From positions 2,790,001 through 2,854,000 of the forward strand of contig NC_070572.1 of assembly GCF_026914185.1 (NCBI RefSeq): a stretch of DNA of 64,000 nucleotides. Direction: 5' to 3'. Source of the DNA: Puccinia triticina (taxonomy: Eukaryota; Basidiomycota; Pucciniomycetes; Pucciniales; Pucciniaceae). The notes under the pieces are model-generated. The model was not told where the DNA came from, did no database searches, and saw nothing but the letters and a program-made list of their open reading frames with translations. Positions 1-11,133 of the stretch are shown one piece after another. The translations under genes and the position numbers were made by a program. The number at the start of each line of letters is the position of its first letter. Position 1 is the stretch's first letter.

Positions 1-269
1 TGGATGCCACGGCCGATCCGCATCGACAAACAAGTCCGGGTGATTTGGACAGTCCGGTAGTTGTCCAAAGATCAATCAGAGCCAATACGTCCGAATTGGC
101 GACATTGTTCTCTTGGAACATCTTACGTTCAACTTTGATTGTTGTGATCAATCGGACTTGTGGGTCTAGGCATGGCTTAGCAGAGTTTCACACAAAATTC
201 CGGTGCTCGACGAGTTCAAATAATCCATTCAGAGCCTTTGTCGGATTGATTTTTGGATCCAAAAGAAGC

Positions 270-1428
270 TGTCAGCCAGGCTACTATGATAAGTTAGAGC
301 CCGGCTAACAATGCTAGCATATGTAGTAGCGGCGCAAAGGGCCGCTGAAGATAAGATAGAAATTACATTCTTTAACTAATAGTAGCGGCGCAGAGCGCCG
401 CGCACAAGGATAGAAAGGGTATTCATTAATGAATATTAATTGCAGCGCAGAAGGGCCGAGCACCAGAAACTATGCAATACATATCCCCTCAAACCTTAAA
501 CAAAGTTGAGGGGTGAATAGTAGAACTCCAACCAAAAACGGCCGGAGAACCAGTTATGAATTGGTTGAAACCCGCTCTCAAGGTAAGAGAACGGGTTGCA
601 AGACATTCTCCAGTTCAATCGAACTAGGAGAAACGACAACAGAAGGACCGATGTGAAACGGCCGGAGGAGTGTAGCAGTAAAATGAACTACTGAATCTCC
701 CCGGCAGCAGATGAACAGTCCAAGAATGACTAGAAAATCAAATACCCTCCCTCGGATCGAGGGAGAGAACCCGTCATCTCCAAAAGATGAATGACAGGAG
801 CAATGTGGATCCTAGAATCCTCAAACGCTCCTGTCCACGCTCTACTCCTCCGGCCGAAGAGCCGAAGGAAGAATAACTAAACAGAGCTACAACCCTACCG
901 GTTGTAGCTCGAATATATAAATGGGGGCCTTTGGGCGATTCAAGGTCCCCCAGATACATTTATAATCACTTCGAAGCTTTGCCCGTCTTGCCCTTGTCTA
1001 ATTGACCTGTGCGCCAGCTGGACCTTGCCTTGACCTTGGTTTACTTGAATCGGTAGTCTTTTTTACCGCAGACCCTTGCTGAGAGTAAGTCTGCGTTTTT
1101 TTCCTTTTCTATTGGGATTTTATCCCAAAGTATCTCCTGGGTGCGAGTAATCGCGCAACTACCCCCTTTCCAAGGGCCCCAGAAGTCACAGGACACAAAA
1201 ACCCCTGCGCATTTCGTGCGCAGGCCCTGTAAGAACCGCGGAGGGCACTAAACCACCCCAGGCGCCCCTGGCCCCTCCGTTAACCTCTTTTTTTGTTTCA
1301 TTAGAAGTAGCTTTTCCTAAGCTACTTCGCACTTCTACCGCGCATTTGCTGCGCGCTACATCGCACCGTGCTCTGTCGCCGGCGTAGCTGGAGGAGTATT
1401 CATACTCTTGGCATCACCGAGCCTGACA
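270..1428 (+). mobile_element. solo LTR, family A, inserted in MULE copy 1
   Basis: A 1159-bp block starting TGTCAGCC and ending GGCCTGACA-like (CCTGACA at 1422-1428), flanked by a perfect 5-bp duplication GAAGC (265-269 and 1429-1433). It is the reverse complement, diverged, of the block at 17898-19064. No internal retrotransposon sequence is present, so it is a solo LTR left by recombination. A TATA-like TATATAAAT at about 914-922 suggests transcription on the plus strand. The short ORFs inside it are not credible genes. Confidence 0.88.
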
Positions 1429-2672
1429 GAAGCTCTAAGAAAAAATCACACGATGCAAAAGCACCCAGCTGAAAATTTTCTTGGTGCCTGTCATTGCATA
1501 TCTTGAAGAGCTTTGACTGCCCGTTGGTCAAGACGGTCCGGATTCTTCCAATCTTGGTCAGGTTGAAGGTTGTTAGAGATCCAAAGTGGACAACAAGATG
1601 GTAAAAAAGAGTTGCACCTTTCCCAGTACTGTTGCGAAGCCAGAGGGGATTGTAGAGGGCAAACAACGATTCCATTGCAGCGGACATCCAACATTGGTTC
1701 CTCAGGTGTTCCTCAGAGGAGGCTGCGTAGGATTGGTAGGTTGACCACTCGCTTCGGTCGACGTTCTGAGAGTTCTTTGGACGGCCGAGATTCTTTTTCT
1801 TGGTTGAAGGATTGGGTCCGTCCAGAAGGGCAGCAGTGGTATTGGGCGGCCAACCATCATTGATAAATTTGCGCTTCTTGGGTTTGGCCCAGCCCATCGA
1901 GTGTGTAATGTTGACCTGCATTTTTGTTTGAGATCCGCATTTGACAGATACCCCGCACATGACAGCATTGAACTCCTCCTCCAACACATTGACAAACCCA
2001 AAGAGCTCCACCATGCCTACCATTAGGCATTTCTTCCCCGAGCTTGAGTTCAAATGAGAATGAGAATTGGAGTGAGAATTTGGCTTGGTATCAACGAATA
2101 TGGAAGCTAGAAGTCCCTCACCTTATCATGTAGTAGACTCTATGCATACTTTTGATGGCGTTTGTAGTATCGGGAAGTCCATCATCACCATCAGGATGAT
2201 CCTCCAACATTGGTCGACGAGAGGGAAAAAGAATTGATTGGACATTGGACATGGTCCACCAGTCCAGCCAGCGCTTTGTCTTGGGGAAAAGGCAGTGGAT
2301 CTTGTCAATCTTTTCCTTGTGTGTAGGACCATCTTGCTTGATTGGATCTAGTAACGCCATGCATTTATTTTGGAAGTCGGCCTGATTCAAACTTGTCAGA
2401 TGGCTTGAACCTAAGAATGAGATGATTTAAGAGACAAAAGGAAAGATCTTACATCTTGATCTGCTGAGAGGATCGATTGGTTTTGCCTCACTCTGGTCAC
2501 CTGAGCACGGAAGTGCTGGTGACACCCCTCAATCATCTTAGCCGCTCTCATCGGGTCCGAACATGCAAAGACCTCCATATACGCTGCCTTGAAGCCCTCT
2601 GTTTGTGCCAGCGAGAAATCAACGACTTGGCAAACCATCAAATCACGCTCAGAGGGGGTAATTTTGGGCTGA

Positions 2673-2888
2673 CACTGCCAGCATAATTGGCTGGGTTGAG
2701 GTTATCCCAGTTAAACTGGGATGAAATCAACCAATTTAAACTTGGTTGATCTCAACTGATGAAATATAAATCCAAGGTACCCCCCTTGGGTTTATATTTC
2801 CTTGGATGAGATCAACCCATTTAAAATTGGTTGTGCGCATCCCAGTTAAACTGGGATGACTTCATCCCAGCCAAATATGCTGGCAGTG
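2673..2888. mobile_element. 216-bp MITE with TGA target duplication (PIF/Harbinger-like)
   Basis: Terminal inverted repeats begin CACTGCCAGCATAWTTGGCT and the element is nearly a full palindrome with repeated 'atcccagttaaactgggat' blocks. It is flanked by TGA at 2670-2672 and 2889-2891. Removing the element and one TGA restores an open MULE frame (residues TAVCS replaced by ...QFVQPKITPSERD, matching the QFLKPLITPAKRD of copy 2). A 3-bp duplication suggests PIF/Harbinger; assignment is inference. Confidence 0.85.
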
Positions 2889-4160
2889 TGAACAAACTGC
2901 CGTAAGAGTGCCGAGAAATGTAAACTTGTAGTAGCTGGTGCTGAGACCTCGAATCCAGGAAAGCTGGACCGGAATCCACCTGGCCGTTTGCTCGCAGAAC
3001 ATCGAAGTTGTGAGTAGATATCCATTCTCGAAAAATCTGTACGTCACATCAGATATTAGGCCACCCTGATAGACGTTGTTATTTTCATCTCGGGCCAACA
3101 ATCAATTGGCCATCCACTTGGTTTGAAAGGAGAAATGCTCGCAGTCGCTTTGAAATCCACACGAAATTATAACAGCCCACGCCTAATCAAATAAAACAAT
3201 GTGACGAGTAAGTGAAGGTCACAATAAAACATGATATATACCCTGAAGCCAGATTAGAAGAGACTGACTTGTTCCACTGGAACATGTCCATCAAAAACTT
3301 GTCACCAACACCCGCGCCCAACTTGTCCGGAACAATGTTGAGCTCTCGCAGCATAAGACGCCGGTAGTATTGCAATTGGTCGGCGTTCACCAGAGACCCG
3401 TGAATATTGGTCACACTGGTGAGAGGATCATCAAGACAATCGGCTTGTCCCATCTTAAACCAAAAAAGGCACGAATTAATGTTTGAAAAATGTTTATTGA
3501 TCAAAAAACAAGGGTCCTAACCTTTAACTTGAAAGCACCTTTGGTTGGGTTCTTGACAATCTCAGCTTTGAGATCTGCACGTGCAAGGGGCTCGGGTTTC
3601 TTGGATTCGGGCCATGGATTATTGTGCAGACCTCGATGTTGGAGCAGCGCCCAGCCAGATGGGATATGGAAGTCAAAGCGAGTGGCTGTCCCTTTGCAAG
3701 CGACCCACGTGACTGTCCCAGGGCATCTACCAGCAGCTCCAGGGCACTTCGGGGTACTGAATTAATCCAAAACAATAAATGGCGTCAGAAATGGAAAATG
3801 AAGAGTATAAATAAAAGACAGCATGGAAAAACTCACGTTTCAAGGTAGTCTTGGATGCCTCCTCTTGCATTCGGGGGGGAGCCTACCCACTAACAGGTGT
3901 CCATATCGCAGACCAGGGCACCAAGGCAATAGACCCGCTGGATTTTCCAGGTGCCTTTTGCTCGCTTCTCCACTCCGGTGGTCTTAGTAAATCCGACAGA
4001 TCCAAAATTAACAACAGTCTGATTGGCTGATTTTACAAAGATTGTGGCACCGTTGGGGTATATTGGGTAGTTTTCACGGTCAAGAGTGCATCCATGATCT
4101 ATGAAGGTATGGAAAGATTCAAAATCTAATGGCAGCTCCCATTTGATAACTGTGCTCAAA

Positions 4161-5119
4161 GGGTTTGTAACTATGCTTGACGGATTTGAAAGTGCTATGT
4201 CTGATGGGTTTGACCCTGGGGCTCGGGGTCTAACTGGGAAGAGGTCATTGGAATAGCCGGACAGAATAGGGTCCGGATGAGAGGAAGTGGGCTGGGGGCA
4301 AGGGACACAGTCCTTATGTTTTTGGAGGATGGATCAAATGGATCAAGACAGGTGGAGATTGATGGCTCCGACTGAGACACATGCTCATCTTGTTGATACA
4401 CATCTGAAACTGTGAAGCAGAGATGTACAGTGCAAATTGCAGCATGCTTGTATTTTTAATGAAGAGAGGCGGAATCTGTATTCTTGCAAGCCCTCTAAAC
4501 AAATATTTGCCTGTATCATAGTAAATTTCAATTTCACACTCGCAATTGAGATATTTAGGGTGTCCAGGAGTTTACCTTGTAAACTCTGCCGCATAATACT
4601 GTGCATGGAGCAATGACGGTAGTTTATTACAATGTACTTTTTGCAAGACCCCCCTTTGCAAGGTGACAAATCTGGAGGCCGCTTTGTAAAACTACACATA
4701 AACCGGTCTATTCTTTAGTTTTACAATGTAGAACTTTTACAGGGCCTTGTACCCTGTAAAAGGCACTTTGTAAAAATCTATATCCCCGTAGAATATTGAT
4801 TTCACCAAATCACTGCTTGTACTGGACAAAGGCCAAGGAAAAAAAATAACCTTGTGATTGTCAACTTACACCAAATGTTGGTTAAGGCATTCAAATCAAC
4901 AGGCAAGAGGAGGTAGTTGTGTTTTTTGGCTTGTCCCAACCCATTTTGCCTATAGTCAAATACAAGAAAATCCTCTGGTGTGCAATGCAACCATAAAATT
5001 ATCTTGCATTTGGGACTCAATTCTTTGTAATTGTCATATTTTGATGGCTTTTGTGTATTTTTACCAGTGTTGTGTGGACATGCAATGGGTTTTTTGATAG
5101 TTCAATTATTGTGGTTGGA
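4161..5119. other. non-coding, TTGTAAAA-rich
   Basis: No supported gene. The part at 4195-4400 may be a degenerate acidic/Ser-rich N-terminus of the MULE upstream on the minus strand. From about 4440 to 4790 the motif TTGTAAA/TTTACAA recurs, as it does in the introns and 3' flank of MULE copy 2, so this is probably MULE terminal sequence. Confidence 0.4.
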
Positions 5120-6463
5120 ATTATTGCTTGAGGAAGTTATAGGTTAAGAATTCTACTGCAGATGTCCCTGGTACACAGACAGAAACTCAGCTGCCACTGC
5201 CTACAGTGTACACTGAGGTGACACCAAATTTGGGTAGCATAACTTTGTCTGCTTTTTTAGTTCAATCAACAGAAAAAAGCTAAGACATTGAAGACCTTTT
5301 TTACATGTCCCCAAAGTCTACAAACTTCAGGAAATTAAATTTGGTAATATTATTATTTGCCCTCAAAATTTTAGCAATAGGGTGCAATTGGATGATGAAA
5401 TATGGGCTCTGCATTCTGCCCTACTAGCAGTAGGAAAAACAAAAGATAATGAACTTTTTGTGAAATTACAAAATGTTTGGGGTAATAAATATCATGATAA
5501 TGTTAAATTCCCACAAAATTTCAGCAATGGAGTGTAATTGAATATGGGATATTAAAGGTTGCCTGATTTCCCCCTATACCAGTGAGGAGAACCTGAATAT
5601 ATATTTTCAGACATTCCTGGAGTCTAATAACTGTCATTTATAATACTCTGTGCCCTCAAGCCTTAATTTTCCTACTCTGCAGTGCATACCACCGTTAATC
5701 AAACACATGAATGATTCCAAAGAAGGTATGGTTTTTTCATGAGAATTTTGTACAAATGATATTTGATTTGGAAAAATCAATTCAGCCCACACGTGTATGC
5801 CCCAAATAGCATATGCTCACCAGAATTTGTTTGTTTTGACAAAACATGCATAATTTGAGGGAGTATTACTTATCTCTCAAATTGAGCAGGGGGCATTGCT
5901 AAATGTTTGAGGTCACATAGCATTATCATTATTCACAATATCATATTTTTCAGACTCTAAAAACATGCTAAAAATACATTGATCAGTCTCTTCCCACTAT
6001 AATAAATCATGTAGGGGGAAATCACACTACCCTAAAAAGTTGAAATCTCATCTTTCAATTAAAGTCCATTCCTAGAATTTTGAGGACCGATAGCAATATC
6101 ACCAAATTACTTCCCTGGAATTTTGAGCAAGAGGCATTTGGTTTTTTCCTACTGCTAGTTGTAGGGGGTAAATGCAGAACTCATATCTCATAATCCAAGT
6201 ACACCCCAGTGCTAAAATTTTGAGGGCACAGAGTATGTCATGAAAGTTAATGGCCTGAAATTTCTGGACTGTAGGGACATGTCACAAAAAATGTATTTAC
6301 TATTTCTAGGTTTTCCTGTTGGTAGAAGAAAGTGAACATATCCATAAAACCTTGGGGACAAGCCTCTCTGTAGGCAGCAGCAAATGAATGTGCGTCTGTG
6401 TATCATTCTCAGAGAGACATCTACAGTGATATCTTCAATGTATATCTCCCTCAAGCAATCATC
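5120..6463. mobile_element. long-inverted-repeat (foldback) element
   Basis: The first and last about 550 bp are diverged inverted copies: ATTGCTTGAGG near 5123 against its complement near 6460, 'acatgtccc' near 5305 against 6280, and 'tgccctcaaaattttagca' near 5358 against 6225, followed by 'ctagcagtaggaaaa' on both arms. No credible coding region lies inside. No clear target duplication was found. It could be a non-autonomous MULE- or foldback-type element. Confidence 0.7.
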
Positions 6464-6497
6464 TAGGCAACAATGATTAACTCTTAGCCGGTTAATC

Positions 6498-6641
6498 GAG
6501 GACTTCCCGCCAATCTGGAAACCCAGATGTTCCCAGATTTCGCAGAGAAATCTAGGCAGATCTAGGATTTGAGAAGATTGAGCCCAGATTTCCCCACAAA
6601 ATCTGGAAAAATCTGGGTTAACAGATTGACGGGAAGTCCTC
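6498..6641. mobile_element. 144-bp TIR element
   Basis: Termini GAGGACTTCCCG at 6498 and CGGGAAGTCCTC ending at 6641 form an inverted repeat that continues imperfectly (CCAATCTG...CAGATT). Internal 'cccagatttt' words repeat in both orientations. Target duplication not identifiable. Confidence 0.65.
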
Positions 6642-6716
6642 CAATGTCAGAAAAAAGAGGTTCATGACATATTCACAACACAAAAGCCACATAAATCTGA
6701 CAATTGAAAAGACCGG

Positions 6717-7497
6717 TGTGGTGCGCTATCCGGTACACACGGTGTCAAGATCAAAATTCGCGGCGGCGCACGGTTTAGCGCGCAGGTTTTCTTTTTCCTT
6801 TATGTAGTTTGGTGTCCGCTTTCTTTTTTTCTTTCTGTTATTTATTTCTACCCTTGTCTATTGTTTTGTTTCTTATCTGCGCGTGTTGGATAGTTTGGCT
6901 ATGTGGTGGGTTGGTTTTGTCTGAGTTTTGTTTGTTCTGCTTTGGTTTTGTTTTGGTTTTGTTCTTTTCTTTTCTTGTCCGCCTTCTCTCTTCTCTTTTG
7001 TGTTTGTTGCGCGCGTGGGTGTATGATGAAGGTCCCGCTGCATGCTGCGCCCGGAGTCTAAGTTCTGTCCAAACTTAGATGATGGAGCGGCATGGGAGAC
7101 ACTCTGAACCATAATCTTTCCCATCAAAATTTAATTGATCATTGGTTTTCTTCACTACTCCAAGCACCCTGAGCCTTATCCATCCCGACGATCTGGGATA
7201 TTCTCTTATCACGCACGTGGTGTTTCTTGTCGATCCTCATCTGTGCTGACCCCGCCTTCCGGCGCCCCTCGACAATCTTCTCATCTCAAGTCTTCCTCAT
7301 CCTTCTCAGCTTTCTCTCCCTTCCTCTTCAACAACACAAACCCGCCGACGCGCGCTCAACGCCGTCGTAAATCAAACACCCCCTTACCTCATTGCTAACA
7401 GATCCCCCCCTTTTTTTTCTGCGACCATCCCCGGAGGGCATTCCCCAACCTTTCCCCTCCAACAACTGCCGCTGCCTGGCACGGACGGAGTTCCCCA
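6717..7497 (+). repeat. 5' LTR of the Gypsy element
   Basis: Begins TGTGGTGCGCTATCCGG and ends TTCCCCA; 781 bp. It matches the 3' LTR almost base for base. The ORFs in it (for example a hydrophobic one at 6809-7078) are present in both LTRs and are not genes. Confidence 0.88.
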
Positions 7498-7499
7498 TT

Positions 7500-7548
7500 T
7501 GGTCCACGAGCCGGGATCGAACCAGCGACCTCAAGATTTACAGTCTTG
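7500..7548 (-). other. Gypsy primer-binding site extending into antisense tRNA-Tyr
   Basis: Two bases after the LTR the sequence reads TGG and then the complement of a tRNA 3' half. On the minus strand this gives anticodon stem and loop (CAAGA-CTGTAAA-TCTTG, anticodon GTA, Tyr), variable loop, T arm (GCTGG-TTCGATC-CCGGC), acceptor strand and CCA. The 5' half of the tRNA is absent. CCA is not encoded in nuclear tRNA genes, so the segment was copied from mature tRNA. It serves as the primer-binding site; usual sites are 12-18 nt. Confidence 0.75.
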
Positions 7549-7676
7549 GCGATTTTCACGGTTTCAAGATGCTTGGCGGTCCTCTTTCTTTCTTCTTTTT
7601 TTTTAGATTATTTTTTTTAGAGTTCAGCGGCGGAGGCACAGGAGACTAAAAGTTTTCTTTTTTCCTCTTCCTTGCG

Positions 7677-9089
7677 ATGGCCGACCCAGAAATAGACGCA
7701 AGGCGCGTGAAGATCAAGCCGCAGGACAAAGGCTTGGGTTTCGACGGAACACATGTAGAGCGTTTCTTAGCGGATTATCAGCTGGCCGCAGGCTTGGACG
7801 GCGCTTCGGAGTTTGATATGGCGCAGCAAGTGCGTTTCTTTGTGCGCAAGGCCGAGGTCAAGGATGTGCTAGAGACTCTTGAGGGGTACGACCCGCCGGT
7901 TTGGGCTTCGCTCAAGGCTGCTATGCTCGCGTACTGGGGCCAGGTCGACACGGCGCGTTTCACTTTGCCGGATTTGGAGGCTTTGGCTCAGTCGTGGATT
8001 GCTAAGGGCGGGGTCTCGTCTGTGGTGGACTATCAAGATTTTCGGCGTGTTTGGGAGCCGATACAATCCTATCTCCTTCGCAAAGCTCATATTGACTCGG
8101 TGGAGGAAATTAGGACTCTCTACTATCGGTCGCTGTCAAGCGGAGTTCAGGAGCGGGTCAGAGATCATCTGATCAAGGCTAACACCATGATCACTACCCT
8201 TGATAACTGATTTAAGCTTCCCGCTTTCGAGATTTTGAAGACCGCGGTTGCGGAGGTTATGAAAGGTCAAACGGCTTTGACTTTTGAGGATGCAAGGACT
8301 TCGTCGCCGGTTCCCGCAGGCCCTTTTCAGCAGGCCAACGACGTCATGCGGAAGATTGGGCAGGATCGTCGCCCTCAAACTCCTGCCGCGTCAGAGAAGC
8401 CACAAGCCACCATCGACGACATCTCTCAGTTGCTGCAATCCTTCGAGCAGCGTTTGGAGAAGAAATTTGGCGCCCAGTCTTCTCAGTCCTCTGGCAAGGT
8501 ACCGCCTTCTGAGCGCGGTCCTCTGGTTTGCTATTACTGTCACCGTGAAGGACACGGGACGGGTCGTTGCTTTGAACTCAAAAAGGATAAGGAAGCCAAC
8601 CTGGTCAAACAGAAGGGCAATAATTTCTTCTTGCCCAACGGGGCACTTATCCCTTTCGATTCCTCCCGGCCCATACGTCACGTGGTCGCCTCTTTTCAAC
8701 CTCCTCCGACCGCAAGTGTAGTCACGCCAGAATTTCGCGCTACATGCGGTTCTCTCGATCCCTGGTACCCCCCAGCTGTCACATCTCAATCCTTTTCCGG
8801 ATCCTACGAGGCGGACTCGGCGCGAAAGAAGCATGAGGCGCCGAAGCCTTACAAGGCGCCTGCAGTTCCGCTTTCTGCTGCCCGAAAGCCGGATAAAAGG
8901 TCTACGGCGCGTGCTCCCAATTCTGATGTAGATGATTCAGATATGGAAGCTGAACTGTTTGAGAGGGCTCCTGCCTCTCCGATCGTGGACTCTTCACTCC
9001 CCGAGCAGTCTTCTTCCGAGCAGCCATCCAAGCCTGCTAGCGCTGCGCCCAAGGTGCGCTTCGAGCGCGATATCTCTATTGAGGCTTAA
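7677..9089 (+). pseudogene. Gypsy gag with one in-frame stop
   Basis: Starts ATG at 7677 (MADPEIDARRVK) and stays in one frame to TAA at 9087-9089, broken only by TGA at 8208-8210. The first part is a helical capsid-like region; the second part carries a zinc knuckle at about 8531-8573, CYYCHREGHGTGRC, a perfect CX2CX4HX4C nucleocapsid finger, followed by a Ser/Pro-rich tail. Gag packages the retrotransposon RNA into cytoplasmic particles. The stop could be a readthrough signal but, with further stops in pol, decay is likelier. Confidence 0.85.
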
Positions 9090-9700
9090 GTAAGCCGGAC
9101 GGCCTCTCATGCACTGTACTGCGGACCGTTGATGACTTAGGTTTGAATCTCAATGATGAGACCCACAAACCCTAACGTAGACTATATATATCAACTTAGT
9201 TTCTCTCTGTTGTTCCTTGTCATCTTCGTTATTGTTTTTCATCTCACAATTGCTCAATTCAAACCTCTCCACACCTTCCATCTTCCGGTCTCAGGTATGC
9301 AGTGTATTTCTCGTTTTCTTTGGCTATTTCTTCACTCATCATCTGGTTTCCATATTGTTTTCTTCATCATTGTTTTAGGTGTGCTCATCTTCACCAGTCT
9401 CATTGACTGTTCGCGGTTACTCACAGCTACTCGCTGCTTCAGGTTGGTTCATGTATTCATCATCTTCGTCATTGTTTTTCATCTCACAATTGCTCAATTC
9501 AAACCTCTCCACACCTTCCATCCTCCGGTCTCAGGTGTGCTCATCTTCACCAGTCTCATTGACTGTTCGCGGTTACTCACAGCTACTCGCTGCTTCAGGT
9601 GTGCTCATCTTCACCAGTCTCATTGACTGTTCGCGGTTACTCACAGCTACTCGCTGCTTCAGGTTGTTGTCCTCCCCTTTGTCGTCCATTAATCTCCAAG
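9084..9700 (+). repeat. 617-bp block with tandem repeats between gag and protease
   Basis: Carries three copies of a roughly 62-bp unit beginning GTGCTCATCTTCACCAGTC (at about 9379, 9537 and 9599) and two of a longer unit with 'ttcaaacctctccacacc' (about 9250 and 9500). A TATA-like TATATATATC lies near 9183. Removing 9084-9700 joins the gag frame (ending GAG at 9081-9083) to the protease frame (starting GAG at 9701). It may be an insertion or an unspliced intron; its ends are not inverted repeats. Confidence 0.6.
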
Positions 9701-10432
9701 GAGCATCCGAACGCCGTGGAGGGCGTGCTCAAGAAGATCTCCGGGCTCAGGGTTCCGGAATTGTCAGTTTCGGAGCTTTTAGCGGTGTCGCCGGCTGTGG
9801 CAGAAGGCATGAAGCGATGGGTATCGCGCAAGCGAGTCGAGGTTGGCTCGGAAGAGCTGAAGGTTTCTTCCGGCACTTTGTCCAAGGGCGTGTATTTCAA
9901 GGCGAACGAATTCGAGCCTCGTCTCTATTCGTGTCCGTTGGGTTATTTGCCGTGCCTGGTGGGAGACGAGGAGAGTAATGCATCTCCTTTGGTGGACTCT
10001 GGTTCCCAACTCAACCTTATCTCGGACGCGATGGCTAACAAGTTTAATATTAGCCCGCGCGTCAACTTTAGTTCAGCAGTCTATGGGATCGGCAATCAAG
10101 CATGCAAATTGGTCGGTGTCGCTGAGGACGTTCCGCTTCGCATCGGCAAATCCATTGTGGGCACGTGCCATTTCTGGATCACTCAAATGGTCGGACCCAT
10201 GATCTTGGGAAGGCCCTTTCTCATGGATTTCGACGCCACTCTCAGCTTCTCGGGAGAGGTTGGCGAGAGGATCTTGCTCCCTGATGCGAATGGGAGAAGG
10301 ATAGAAGTCTCTCTCTGCGCGACGGATTTGGGACGATGGGAGCGCGAATTTCCTGGCAAAGGGAAGAAGGCTATCCTGACGCGTTCAAGCACGGCGCGCG
10401 ACGACCCTGTCGAGGGGCGTCATTTTTTATGA
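9701..10432 (+). CDS. Gypsy aspartic protease (retropepsin) region
   Basis: An open frame from 9701 to TGA at 10430 encoding about 243 residues. The catalytic motif is SPLVDSGSQLNLIS (about 9990-10030), the DSG form of the retropepsin active site, and GPMILGRPFL (about 10195-10225) matches the conserved hydrophobic-Gly-Arg block near the C-terminus. The enzyme dimerises to cut the Gag-Pol polyprotein. It lies in a different frame from both gag (upstream) and reverse transcriptase (downstream), each separated by inserted sequence, so it was probably part of one polyprotein. The 5' extension of this frame through the tandem repeats (9599-9700) is unlikely to be native. Confidence 0.75.
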   Translation, partial: EHPNAVEGVLKKISGLRVPELSVSELLAVSPAVAEGMKRWVSRKRVEVGSEELKVSSGTLSKGVYFKANEFEPRLYSCPLGYLPCLVGDEESNASPLVDSGSQLNLISDAMANKFNISPRVNFSSAVYGIGNQACKLVGVAEDVPLRIGKSIVGTCHFWITQMVGPMILGRPFLMDFDATLSFSGEVGERILLPDANGRRIEVSLCATDLGRWEREFPGKGKKAILTRSSTARDDPVEGRHFL

Positions 10433-10501
10433 GTCAAGTTGATCCGTCGAGCGGCCATTTTAATCTAGGATCTTGCCCACGCGCCGCTGGGTCAAATCAT
10501 C

Positions 10502-11133
10502 TGTGATGATACGCGAATCACTCTTTGTTTAGAATCTTATGTTTATATTCAGCCAGTAGCAGTAGTTAAGCGGACTACACAAGATAAGAAATTGACAACA
10601 AAGATGATGAGTTAAGAAACGCACAGTCAAATAAGGAAAGAAACAAAGAAAGAACACGCTGAGTAAAGATGCTATCTATGCTTAAAACTGAAACAACGCA
10701 ACAACACTTGAGATAAGAACAAGACTAGAAAAGAACACACTAAAGAGAAAACAAGTTTTAGTAATTACTCTAATCAAAACACTAAGATAATCCCCAAACA
10801 CAATGTGACCCTAGAGTATATTGCTGAGTAGCTCCTCCTGAACGAGTTGACCTTTTGGTGACTTGACTAGATGATTGAATATCAACAATAAGTGTAAGTT
10901 GAGTTTCACGTTTACTTTTGTTGATAGTTGATCTTTTTAACTTGTGATTTTCTTCTGATGTTGGTTGACTTGACTCCTTGAAGTATTGATTATTCACGAT
11001 CCGGACGACTTGAGAGCGGTACCAAACAGAGTGAAGAAAATTTTCAGAGATGAAACTTAGAAGCGCCAGTACGTTCCCGCGCAATCACAATAATGCATAT
11101 TCAACATGCACTAGTCCTGAATTACACTCAACA
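10502..11133. mobile_element. solo LTR, family B, nested in the Gypsy element
   Basis: A 632-bp AT-rich block running TGTGATGATACGCG...CTCAACA (TG to CA), flanked by TCATC at 10497-10501 and 11134-11138. Its base composition differs sharply from the GC-rich coding sequence on both sides. The right flank is a TCA microrepeat, which weakens the duplication a little. No coding content. Confidence 0.6.

Larger units (their letters stand above)
1..4160 (-). pseudogene. Mutator-like (MULE) transposase, decayed copy 1
   Basis: A MULE transposase read on the minus strand from about 4160 down to the window edge, in several exons and interrupted by two insertions (270-1428 and 2673-2888). N-terminal part (4159-3890) ends in a stop inside a Cys motif (CLGALVCDMDTC, then stop, then WVGSPP). 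It continues at 3765-3520 with more Cys residues and an HRGLHNNPWP block; together these resemble the WRKY-GCM1 zinc-binding domains known from fungal MULEs. The DDE core follows: first Asp in ISDVTYRFFENGYLL (about 3070), second in VVDFSLAQ (about 2620), the MULE-typical CxxH in GCHQHFR (about 2535). The catalytic Glu is expected in NAxESMH but reads NAIKSMH (about 2150), so it is probably lost. The C-terminal part (about 2050-1429 and 269-1) matches copy 2 at 56440-57300. Confident as a MULE, inactive. Confidence 0.8.

Noticed and set aside
6809..7078. Hydrophobic 89-residue ORF repeated at 17218-17487
   Set aside because: It lies inside both LTRs of the Gypsy element and reflects a T-rich tract; not a membrane protein gene.
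7500..7560. tRNA-Tyr gene on the minus strand
   Set aside because: Only the 3' half is present, CCA is encoded, and it lies two bases from the LTR, so it is a primer-binding site.
9153..9663. 157- and 199-residue ORFs rich in Ser, Leu and Phe
   Set aside because: Encoded by tandem DNA repeats in all three frames; not protein-driven.
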